A stretch of DNA of 64,000 bases from Capronia americana (lineage: Eukaryota; Ascomycota; Eurotiomycetes; Chaetothyriales; Herpotrichiellaceae): positions 44,821 through 108,820 of the forward strand of contig JADWQD010000028.1 of assembly GCA_016110215.1 (NCBI GenBank), in the 5' to 3' direction. Positions 11,417 through 20,417 of the stretch are shown here, piece by piece. How positions within the stretch are numbered: position 1 is the first letter of the stretch; every line of letters starts with the position of its first letter. The position numbers and the translations under genes are program-made. A model generated the notes under the pieces. That model worked only from the letters and a program-made list of their open reading frames with translations. It did no database searches and had not been told where the DNA came from.

Positions 11417-12709
11417 CTAAACTGCAGCATCGAACTTGAGCAAGGCATCGCTAAAGTCATCCGGTGAGCTCCAACAAGGAGAACTCCACGTTCCGACAAT
11501 GGGAGCATCGACACAAAGAAGTTGGCAACCTTGTAGAGGGCTCATTTCGACCCGAAAGCAACTTGGCTGGAGGACAGCGATCCGGGCTCCTATCTCCGCT
11601 CCGCGAGCAGCGATCACGACTAGGTACTCGCCATCCATGTGAAAGTGATAGTTCTCAACCTCGATTGCCATATCAGCAGCGGCCGCAGCCTGAATGAGCT
11701 GCGCTGCCAGCCGGTTTTGCTGCTGCTGAAGTGGTTGCTCGATTTGGTCCAGAACCATTCTTGTGATACCCAATTGCCCGCGCAAGCTGCCCTTCATCTG
11801 TTCGAACTTTCCGATGAGGTCCGACTTAAGAGGCTCTTCTCTGAAAATGTTGACAACAGCATTAAAGAAGGAAATGACCATCACCTCCTCAAGTGGCGAA
11901 CAGGCGGGGTCGTAACTCTCGGCGATGCTGCAGGCCAGCGAGTATATTCGAGGTAGCAAATCCTCCGAGACATCGAATTGGTCGCCCCTGAGCAAGCCAG
12001 CGGTGACGGCAGCGATGCCTTGAGACACATGCCCAGCCTGCGATTCGATGCCTCGTTGCGTCTCCGCAACTGCGGTGCTCAAGTCCACCGTCGAGTCCCA
12101 CAGAACTTCAATGAAGATACAGCTTGACCTGGCGGCGTCGAGATGCGACATACACTTCACATGGGCGAGCTGCTTCCGAAGGTCACTGCACTCCTGTCGA
12201 GCCGCAGCGAGCTCCGAGTCTCTGCACTTCGCTTCGGACTTAAGTCGAGACGATTCTTCGGTTACTTTTGCCAACTGGGAAGTTTTCGATTCCAATGCGG
12301 CACGAAGCTCTCGCTGCACCTCGGCTGCCTTCGTCAACTCCTCGTTCCCCGAGTCCAGCAAAATTTGCGCTGCTGAGAGCCGCACAGAGAGCCTGTTGGC
12401 TTTCTCTGTGTGCGTCTCGTGCTGGTCTTTGAGCTGTTGTTTCAAGCCTTCCACCTTGGCACATTGTTCATTCCAAAGGGCCGAATTTTTCAGGTACGCG
12501 CTCCATTGCTCAGTGAGATCTTCGATCCGACGACTGGCTGACTCCTGTTGTTGTTCCATGAGTTTGAACGCCTCAGCAACCTGCTGGCACTGCTTACGGA
12601 GTTCCTGGGCTTCATCTCTTGTCACGTCGTTGTAGTCTTGCAATTTCTGCCTAAGCTCGTACCGCAGCTCTGGGTGTCGATCCATGAGGCCGATGATTCT
12701 TGCCAGCAT
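11417..12709 (-). CDS. Coiled-coil protein, unknown function (5' end unresolved)
   Basis: The 430-residue open frame is rich in E, K, Q, R and A heptads over about residues 10-190 (for example VQRELRAALESKTSQLAKV), followed by a less charged C-terminal half. No family recognised. The same frame stays open and protein-like upstream to about 13010 (LLKACEEAVGKLDADGRN), but it contains no ATG and meets a stop there. A plausible ATG at 13029 (MDADDEIPPG) lies in another frame, just before a run of C and G bases. Either an intron I cannot see or a one-base shift near 13011 joins them. It is the first of several damaged-looking genes in this block. Confidence 0.6.
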   Translation of the reverse strand: MLARIIGLMDRHPELRYELRQKLQDYNDVTRDEAQELRKQCQQVAEAFKLMEQQQESASRRIEDLTEQWSAYLKNSALWNEQCAKVEGLKQQLKDQHETHTEKANRLSVRLSAAQILLDSGNEELTKAAEVQRELRAALESKTSQLAKVTEESSRLKSEAKCRDSELAAARQECSDLRKQLAHVKCMSHLDAARSSCIFIEVLWDSTVDLSTAVAETQRGIESQAGHVSQGIAAVTAGLLRGDQFDVSEDLLPRIYSLACSIAESYDPACSPLEEVMVISFFNAVVNIFREEPLKSDLIGKFEQMKGSLRGQLGITRMVLDQIEQPLQQQQNRLAAQLIQAAAAADMAIEVENYHFHMDGEYLVVIAARGAEIGARIAVLQPSCFRVEMSPLQGCQLLCVDAPIVGTWSSPCWSSPDDFSDALLKFDAAV

Positions 12710-13424
12710 GCTGTCAATGGCTTTCTCACGGCCTTCTGTGGATGCTCCCAGGCGTTGATAGAATGCTTTGATGTCCTCTTTAGAGGGAAGCTTTGACCTG
12801 AGAGCGTCGATACTGCCGCTAATCTCGGCGGCAATACCTTCAACTCTCAGGTGTTGATCCTCATCGTATGTCTTTTGAGTGTAGTGACTGAGCAGATTCC
12901 TTCCATCCGCGTCGAGCTTTCCGACAGCTTCTTCGCAGGCTTTGAGGAGACCTGTTCTTGGCCACTTCCGTGGAATTGCTCGTAAGTTGAAGTGAATGTC
13001 CCCGGGGGGATCTCATCGTCTGCGTCCATTTGTATGGCTGCAGTGGCTGAGATGGTAGTTGTGGGGAAAAACTTGAGTTGAACTGAAAGTGAATTGGAAC
13101 TGAAAGAGCGCGAGGCGCGCGACCTCCCACACGCGGTCCCCCACTTTGCACGTAGGAGCCGGTCACGAAGGGTTCAAGAGACTGCAAGGTGGAGGGCATT
13201 ATCCTTGAATTAATTCAGTCCTTCCACTTTGTCGACGCCAATCTCCTCCTACCAGGGACGTTACCTGTCTGTGCACACCCATCACCTACGTCCTTTTGCC
13301 TCCTCTCGCCCGTCTGAGGACGAGGCTTCGAAGCATTGAGCGATCTCACAATTCTCCATACTCGTTCCGTGGAAGAAAGAACATTCTCACATCTGGTTGT
13401 TTCGATGAAGCCCATATCGCTCTG

Positions 13425-13566
13425 CCTCGATATTTGGCCCAGCTCTTGCACCCGTAGTCGGGGTATCAACACTCACTGTGCGGCCCGACAGGCTAATCCA
13501 TATCTTGAGCCGTCGACATTCACGGTTGTGGAATGGATATATTCTAAAGCTCAGATTCTGTGAGGG
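13425..13566 (+). repeat. 142-bp dispersed repeat, copy 1
   Basis: A direct copy lies at 23158-23299. Both begin CCTCGATATTTGGCCCAGCT and end GATTCTGTGAGG. The aligned copies have equal length and look roughly 85 percent identical, with many transition differences. Neither copy lies in a recognised gene. It could be a fragment of a mobile element or a solo repeat. Confidence 0.8.
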
Positions 13567-13726
13567 AGTGCAGGACAAAGTTCATGCCAGCTGCTCGCGT
13601 CAGTTGAGTGCCTGCGTAGCTTCTGAAGTGAATGCCGGTCAACTAGTGACAACCTAGAAGCGCATCGTTATCATTTCTTTTTCTGCATCCGTCCTTTTGC
13701 AGGACGACACGCTTTCCGGCAACAGA

Positions 13727-14816
13727 ATGAGGTGCTCGGTTGCCCACCACCCAGCATACTGCCAATGTGGGCGATGCGTTGACACTGGCGGTTTCATCGA
13801 CAACTCACATGGGTGGCCTGCTTCCAACTCTGGCACCAGACAGCAAGGTCGAGTGATACATCAGTCCTGTATTCCTCAGGAGTGCTAACGCGGACACAGG
13901 CAACTCACAGAACCAATGTCACGTACACCAGACTTTCCATCCTCCTCAGTGGCGACGGCGACACCGCGGTCAACAGCGACGACCCTATACAGCTGAACAC
14001 GAATACATCCCACCTCGCCAACCCGTGGGAGGCATTGTTGGATGGATGCGCAATATCCCCAATAATGTGGTTGACCCAGAAACTTGCAGCCTCAGAGCAA
14101 TGTCTATGGGGGTCGCTGATCTGGCTGAAATCGGCAATGATCTATCACCATCGCAGTCAATCGAAAGCAATACGCAAGCTGAGATGTCAGATGAGAAAGA
14201 GGCAGAAGAGGAAGAAGTCGAGTCAGAGATCTTACAAGTCCAGCCGCCCGTCGAGCCTGATGCAGACCAGCACTGGCCGCACTCACCCGCCATGAGCTTA
14301 TGTTCAAAGGCCGAGATGTCAATATGCGATTATGTCCTTGGCTTCCGTCAGGAGGGCGACTCGCTCAGCTCTGACTCTGACTCGGAAGGAGGTGTCTTTA
14401 TCGGCTTTACACCTGTTGACCTGGAAGCGGCAGCAGTCACACGGGCCTCGGGATGCAACATAATTGTTTCGGTACTCAACGCAATGCGAGATGCTCTTCG
14501 AATAGAGGACCTCGAAACAACTTTCATTCCGGCCAGGAGAAACTTCCTTTGGTACAGCTGGTTCAAGATTGCTGATAGCTTGAGCATGGGATGTTTGGAC
14601 ACCGAGGATCAGTACCAGGTCATCAGCACGCTTTTGAGCTCGTCCAAGACCTGGTCCGCGCACTGCAGCTTGTACGAAGAGGCGTTCGTTGAGATGTACG
14701 GCTCTATCGCAACTTCCTTAAAAGACGTCGACTGTTCGACGCGGAAGTCGAAGACCTTTCCCTTTGTCACGACAACGCAATTTGCTGGCTCACGGAGCAT
14801 CTTGCCCCGAGAATGA
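13727..14816 (+). CDS. Acidic protein of unknown function, N-terminal frame
   Basis: Exon 1 (13727-13847) starts MRCSVAHHPAYCQCGRC, a Cys/His-rich opening. An intron (13848-13899) with a GCTAAC branch site and CACAG acceptor leads to a long second exon in phase. That exon has an Arg/Gln-rich stretch, an acidic stretch (EKEAEEEEVESE) and a serine/aspartate run (SLSSDSDSEGG) before a globular-looking region. At about 14697 the likely coding frame moves to that of the next entry; the present frame then continues as unlikely protein to a stop at 14816. No intron with sensible borders explains the shift. Family not recognised. Confidence 0.5.
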
Positions 14817-15127
14817 AAGAAGTGTATCAGCGGTATTACTGTGCCGAGAAGGGCTTGAATAACGAGTTCTCTTTGTGGTGCACCCAGATGGACAGATTAT
14901 CGAAGATTCTGGAGAGTCGAACACCTGCCTTGCTCAAGGTGTTGAGTTACCCTCATGGATGCCAACCAGTGTGGGATCCCTTTCCACCCGGTACGCCTTA
15001 TGGGTTGCCTCAGATGCCTCGAAGAATCCCGATTCCAGAAGGACCTCAGGTCGAGAAATCACTTGCAGCGGGCCGCGATGCGGTCGCCCGTGGGTCACGA
15101 ATGTTCGACATTTTTGGGCACAAATGA
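14691..15127 (+). CDS. C-terminal part of the preceding gene, in a shifted frame
   Basis: From about 14691 this frame reads as a convincing charged, helical protein (RLYRNFLKRRRLFDAEVEDL) through its first ATG at 14813 to the stop at 15127, with a proline-rich tail. It has no start of its own at the 5' end, so it is best read as the continuation of the 13727 gene after a one-base shift. Whether this is decay, an assembly indel or a missed intron cannot be decided here. Confidence 0.45.
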
Positions 15128-15225
15128 GTGTGGAGAGTGAGATTAGCCTGTTGACCCGACATCGCTGAACCTCAATAGAAGACAGCGCGAGCTGCAAAAG
15201 GGCTTTGATTGATTCGAAGAGCGGT

Positions 15226-15366
15226 TCAGGATCCGTAGTCATCAGCATCGAGGAACAGAACTTCAGTCAATGAAGGAAGCAGAAGGACAAATGGTTTGAG
15301 CTGGTACGCTTCCAGAAGGCGAAGACCCGGGACTTGCTGGAGCAGTATGGACTGCCGGTAAAACAC
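15226..15366 (-). pseudogene. Relic of a GT71 (MNN1/MNN2-type) mannosyltransferase
   Basis: A short open stretch ends EAYQLKPFVLLL then EVLFLDADD before a stop. This matches the conserved core of fungal alpha-mannosyltransferases of the MNN family, where a K-x-F/L-ALL segment precedes the EV(L)FLDAD metal-binding DxD motif. Nothing recognisable of the rest of the enzyme is left upstream or downstream. The identification rests on this motif only. Confidence 0.5.
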
Positions 15367-16579
15367 CTGCTGCTGAAGCGCGTGAGCGGTGGGCAATACA
15401 AGTTGCAGACACCCTGCCACTGCCGGAATAGCGGTCAGAGTGGATATATGAAATAGGAAAAGGATGGAACCTTGGACATGTGCCGCGAACGAACCAAAAC
15501 GTATGTTCATGTCGTGACATCCCCAAATGACCCATGCTGCACGCCTGAAAAGAATGTATATTGCTGGCCGCCCCCAACAGGGTTGAGTGCCATTCATTGA
15601 GCCGACACCTTGGAACAGGATGTCCTGCTTGTGTTAGTGCGAGGCCTGTGCAGCATGTGGAATAAAACGCACCTTTGTGGTCCGATCTGCTCGCAAGACA
15701 GTATGGCTTCCCGACCTAACCTTCGAGTCAAGCGACCTTAAGAATGTTGCGCAGGGATTGTGATAGATATCATTTCAGGATATCTTCAGAACACTTAACC
15801 TACAAGTAATTGGGATCAAAAGACAAGCGGCTGAGCCTCTGGTGGTTGCTCGGGAACGACGCCGTGTGTGCTGCTCATACCAAAGAGGAACACCGATTCT
15901 CTGGATGTCGATTTTTGATATGGCATACTTGTACTTGTACCCAGTACTCGGTGATGCCGAACGAAACTTGTGGTCAAGCATTTCGGTGCTGGTCGGAGGC
16001 GCGCAGCAATGCCACATACGCCCACCAAGGCTAGTCTCGTTGGGCGACGGTGTAACTTCGTCTGCCAAGCCGGGATACTCGACTCGAAAAATGCAAGGGT
16101 GCTCCCATGTTCCGATCCAGCTAACCCCCAAGCAAGTCACTTTCGCCAGCCGGGGGCGCGGAGGACATTGAGCATCATTCGCTGTATGGCTTTACTCTGG
16201 AGGACCAATCATGCATCACGAGGCTTGATGTGCATCCGAATGAACGACAACTAGTAAGACAAGCGGACTGTGACCTTAACAGCCATATGCACGTAGAATG
16301 GCTTGGACAGCCAATGTCCCCTCCGGCGGGAACTCTCGCCTGTGCTGTAGAGAAGACGCTTAGAATGTGAAGGTCGGAGGGGTCGGAATCGTAGAAGCTC
16401 CCCTTGTGGTATTTCCTTCGGTAACTTGGTTCAGAGTCAACGAGGGTGTTGATGGGCAACGGAGTAAGTATGGGCGACACGATGAGCGTACTTGACGTCA
16501 AGTCACATGGGATGGCGTGAAAGACAGAGCACGTCGAGTGGAGGAACCTCATGGATGCAACAGTATATTCATTCAAGTT
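15367..16579. other. Intergenic with repeat copy B
   Basis: About 1.2 kb between the relic and the coiled-coil gene. Only the 56-bp repeat copy is recognised. Confidence 0.5.
16074..16129 (-). repeat. 56-bp dispersed repeat, copy B (inverted)
   Basis: Inverted copy of the element at 10436-10491, with four differences over 56 positions. Similarity stops abruptly at both ends. Confidence 0.75.
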
Positions 16580-17902
16580 CTACACTTGCACTCCGCTAAC
16601 TATCCATGGAATCTCAAGATCTTGCTCCTTGTCGAGCCTTCGTTTCTTGATAATCCACCGAACTTTGTGGCCACCTAGATGAACCGTGCTCTTCACATCT
16701 CGGGGGTCGGCGCCAGGTGCTCGTCGCGCCCAGATGCATATCATCTCTCCATTGCAATGCTTGCAGCTTTTCCGCGTCATTGTCTCCGGCCGGCCCATTG
16801 TCTGCTTGGAGAACTTCCCCCAGAGGCAAGGGCCAGGCTGGGCGTTATTGCTGCTGATGCAGAACTTGTCCATGGCTTCAAGGACCGAGTCAACCGTCTT
16901 GTTGGCTGATTTCGCCGAGGAGAACAAACCAGCGAAGTACGGTATGATCGTTTCCTCTTCCTGGGCAGTATAGTCCCAAGCAAACAACAGGAACAAGCGG
17001 ACTTGCCCAGCCTTGCCTTCCGGGGTTGATCCTTCAGGTGACAGAAGGTTACCAGTGGCACCTGATGTTTCCTCTTCATCCTCGTAAGGAGGAACATCAT
17101 CTGGAGTGACAAGGAGTCCCACTGAGCCATTGCCGTTAGGCGCATCTTCTTCATCCTCCGGAGGTAGAGAATCCTCTATAATAATAATGTCCGTAAGTCT
17201 GCCAATATCATCCGGGGAATCCCAGTCATCCTCGTTCCGGGCCACAGATGATCTTGTCCGCTTGGGGACCGGATCATCGGAGCCGAGTTCGATAGACGGT
17301 GACCGCCCACGCTTGCGGCCAACAACTGCACCTTCACCGTCGGTGTCATCATGCTGTGAAGCGGGAATCTCATGACTTGTTCTGTGCTCACGTCTTGCAT
17401 CTTCAAGTCCCTCATTCGTCTCTTGAGCAACGGATTGTGGTGGCCTTGCAAGCATGAGTTGATTTCGAAGGTTTGCCACGACAGTAGTGTGCGAACGCCT
17501 CAAATCCGCCAACTCAGCTTCGATTGGCCTCCGGACATCCATGTTTGGTCTTTCCTGATTCTTGAGCTTTACCTTCAAACTCTGGATTTCTGTCATCAAC
17601 CGGACCTTCTCTAACTCAGCGGCGTCAAGCTCTTCATCCTGCTCACGAGACCTTGCCAAGAGCAGACTGGGTTGAGCCTCAAACTCCTGACGCAGCTCTA
17701 CTTCCTTTCGTTCATGCTCGAGGTTACTGGCCTCGACAGCTTCCTGAAGCTCAATCCTATGGTCCGCACGTTGGTCATGGAGCTCGATGTGGTGCCATGC
17801 CTCCTGCGTGGCGATGTCTGTCTCGTGCGTGTTCTGCAACCGCCGACGAATCTCAGAATATGCCCCGCCAAGAGCCTGTAATTCAGTCCAACATTCGTAT
17901 TG
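16580..17902 (-). CDS. Nuclear-type coiled-coil protein, C-terminal frame
   Basis: This frame continues the coiled coil of the next entry (WTELQALGGAYSEIRRRLQ), then has two basic clusters (GRKRGRSPS and PKRTRSS) that look like a nuclear localisation signal. A long acidic linker with EEDEEDAPNG-like runs follows, and then a C-terminal globular region of about 140 residues with CKHCNGEMICIW and a basic KKRRLDKEQD tail. The two frames join near 17890, where one runs into a stop and the other takes over without a plausible intron. Family unknown. A chromatin or spindle role would be guesswork. Confidence 0.55.
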   Translation of the reverse strand, partial: QYECWTELQALGGAYSEIRRRLQNTHETDIATQEAWHHIELHDQRADHRIELQEAVEASNLEHERKEVELRQEFEAQPSLLLARSREQDEELDAAELEKVRLMTEIQSLKVKLKNQERPNMDVRRPIEAELADLRRSHTTVVANLRNQLMLARPPQSVAQETNEGLEDARREHRTSHEIPASQHDDTDGEGAVVGRKRGRSPSIELGSDDPVPKRTRSSVARNEDDWDSPDDIGRLTDIIIIEDSLPPEDEEDAPNGNGSVGLLVTPDDVPPYEDEEETSGATGNLLSPEGSTPEGKAGQVRLFLLFAWDYTAQEEETIIPYFAGLFSSAKSANKTVDSVLEAMDKFCISSNNAQPGPCLWGKFSKQTMGRPETMTRKSCKHCNGEMICIWARRAPGADPRDVKSTVHLGGHKVRWIIKKRRLDKEQDLEIPWIVSGVQV

Positions 17903-19174
17903 CAAGGGCAGCGAACTCAGTAGCGTGAATCTGTGCCTGGTCTTCGGTTTGTGACTTAAACCAGGCAGCCTCAGCTCTGCGTTCGTTCTGTTCTTGCTGC
18001 AGCGCCGACCGCAACTGTTCGACTTGCACTTCGTGCTGGAGTCGCTGCTTCCGGGAGGCAATCTCCATCTCACCAATCTTGCAGGTAGCAGAATTGGCTT
18101 CATGTAGAAGTGCGGATTCCCTGGCGGCATGACGAGCCTCCTGGCCGATGAACAAAGTCTTGCAAGTGTGCTTCAGAACCTCCACGGCCCGCGACCGTTC
18201 GGCATCCTTGTCCGCCATCGTGGATCTCAGTTCGCCTTCCAGTAACTCAACTCTGGCGTTCGCGGCTTTCAAGGATCGTTCGACATTACTCTTTGCCTGC
18301 CATTCAAATGTTAGCGAAGCGTTATACAATCCCGTGTACTTGGCCCGCATATCCTCGTGAGCCTGGCCTTTAGTCCGCAGAGTCTCCTCTGGCAGCAAAA
18401 TGTCACGGACTTCCTTGACTTGGCTCAGCTCTGTCCGAATTGCCTCAAGCGTATAGAAAAGTCCGTCATGAGCTGTCTGAAGGTTCTCATTGCACTCCGC
18501 AAGAGTCACTTTCTCCTTCTGCAGTCGGGACTGCTCAAGGGAATGAGTCTCCTGGTGATGTGCGATGTCCTCAAGCATATCCGCACGTGCCTTGTGTGAC
18601 TGCGCACTTAGTGCGTTCAAATGCGCATTCTTGGAAGCGACAGCCAAATCGTATCGCATCTTCATGTCTGCAAAATCTGCAAGAGCACGTTGAGTTTCGG
18701 CTGAGAGTTTGTTGAGCTGTGCGTCCTTCGTCGCCAAAGCCGCGGCACTCTCTGCCCTCAACTGTTGCTCTTGCAGATTTTTAGACTCTCGGACTTGTTC
18801 CAGCTCTTGCTCCAGCCCTTTCATGCGAGAAGCGTCCAGAAGTAACCGCTGTTCAGACTCTCGTAACTTGGCAACAAGTTGCGCCGTGTTCTTTTCGGAG
18901 TCGTCCAGGGCCTTGCTTCTGTCAGCTAGCTCTGTTGTAGTGGTATTGAGCGCCTCGGTCATCTGTGCCAGGTCCGCGACCACAGTTTCCAAGGCCATGC
19001 GCTTGGCCTGCAGTTTAGCATTCAGCTCAGTGTTGTCCGCAAGCTGTTTGTCGATGCTTTCTAGATACCTCTCACCTGGACCCGATCATAGATAGCCTTA
19101 ACTGTATCCGACATTTTTTCCAAGGCCGCCGCCGCTTTTTCTAGCAGCTCAGCGAAAGAATGTACTTCCTCCAT
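17883..19174 (-). CDS. Coiled-coil protein, N-terminal frame
   Basis: The ATG at 19174 starts a short helix (MEEVHSFAELLEKAAAALEK) that breaks at about 19072; the next frame, without its own start there, continues as ERYLESIDKQLADN and then about 370 residues of near-continuous heptads (for example KLRESEQRLLLDASRMK). The only GT..AG pair at the first junction is 15 nt apart, far too short for an intron. The frame ends at 17883, where the C-terminal entry takes over. Two shifts in one gene suggest decay or assembly indels. The start lies 478 bp from the divergent HET gene. Confidence 0.55.
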
Positions 19175-19652
19175 TTTGGCAGGAGTATTCTCATCACTGT
19201 GTGATGGGTGTTGTGGTGGTGAGAGAAAAATGAGGATGGGAAAACGGCTCCTTCCGTTGACTGAGTCCCTCCGGCAAATGCCGCGAACTGCCTCCAGACT
19301 TCGGCCCCAAGCAACCGTCACCTTAGTGTTAAGCAAAGTCATTTTTTCGACCTTGCTGTCGCTACTACCTTGCACGGATAATTCTGGTAATTTATAAAAT
19401 GGCATCTTCCTTGCAATGGCATGCTCGTGCCAATCAGCCTCCCCCACCTCAGCTGGAATCGGGCCAAGACTTCTTGGCTTTTGGCGCAGTGGCGGCGCCT
19501 CAACTTCTTCTAATGCCGCCTGACTTCGTCCATGCTTGACCCAGCTCCTTATAGCTTTGCAATGCGATGTTCGACTGAGTATATTCTTTAAGAACTCCAT
19601 CTCTCCGGCGATATACGCCTCTTGTCTCAAAACTCGAGCGCAGGACCTAGGT
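19175..19652. promoter_or_regulatory. Divergent intergenic region, coiled-coil / HET-ankyrin gene
   Basis: This 478-bp gap must hold the promoters of two oppositely oriented genes. No specific box was recognised. Confidence 0.35.
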
Positions 19653-20417
19653 ATGCGGCTACTTACCCGTGACGACGACGGTAACTTCAGCCTCACACAC
19701 TTCTTCGGCAGGGACATTCCCAGGTATGGCATCCTTTCGCACACATGGGAGGAGGATGATCAGGAGGTCACCTTCGAAGATGTGAGGAATGCCCTGGTAA
19801 GGGACAAAGAGGGCTATAGGAAGATCCAGTTTTGTGCCGAGCAAGCCGAGAAGGATGGCCTTCGGTACTTCTGGGTAGACAGCTGTTGTATCGACCGATC
19901 AAGCAGCGCCGAGCTCTCCGAGGCTATCAATTCAATGTTTCGCTGGTACCGGAACGCTGTAAAATGCTATGTCTACCTCTCAGACGTCTCGACGGGCAAA
20001 CATACTCGAGGTGGTCAATCCCTATGGAAATCTGCCTTTAGGCAATGTCGATATTGGACTCGCGGATGGACTCTACAAGAGCTACTTGCTCCACATTCGG
20101 TAGAGTTTTTTTCTCGAGACGGCTGTCGACTTGGTGATAAAGGCTCACTCGAACGCGAACTTCATGAGATTACTGGCATCCCCATTGATGCGCTTCAAGG
20201 AAACGTGTCCCAATTTAGCGATAGGGAGCGAATGTCATGGGCAGCAAATCGAAACACTACGAAAGAAGAGGATCAAGCATATTGCCTTATGGGGCTCTTC
20301 AACGTCTACCTACCAGTCCTCTATGGTGAGGGGAAAGCCCACGCTTTTGAACGGCTTCGAGAAGCAATTGAGAAGCGTTCGGGCAGAACGCTAGGTATTT
20401 CCACCACACAGACATGA
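19653..20417 (+). CDS. HET-domain protein (HET-E/HET-D type), N-terminal part
   Basis: Heterokaryon-incompatibility (HET) domain of the HET-E/HET-D class, a TIR-like fungal cell-death module acting in nonself recognition. The start ATG gives MRLLTRDDDGNFSL, followed by the family blocks YGILSHTWEEDDQEVTFED, YFWVDSCCIDRSSSAELSEA, INSMFRWYRNA, CYVYLSDVS, WTRGWTLQELLAP and MSWAANRNTT...YCLMGLFNV. The domain is complete to LYGEGKAHAFERLREAIE. The frame closes at 20417, but a one-base shift near 20400 would lead straight into the ankyrin-type frame that follows. The neighbour has no ATG at its 5' end, so the two are probably one gene. Confidence 0.85.
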   Translation: MRLLTRDDDGNFSLTHFFGRDIPRYGILSHTWEEDDQEVTFEDVRNALVRDKEGYRKIQFCAEQAEKDGLRYFWVDSCCIDRSSSAELSEAINSMFRWYRNAVKCYVYLSDVSTGKHTRGGQSLWKSAFRQCRYWTRGWTLQELLAPHSVEFFSRDGCRLGDKGSLERELHEITGIPIDALQGNVSQFSDRERMSWAANRNTTKEEDQAYCLMGLFNVYLPVLYGEGKAHAFERLREAIEKRSGRTLGISTTQT

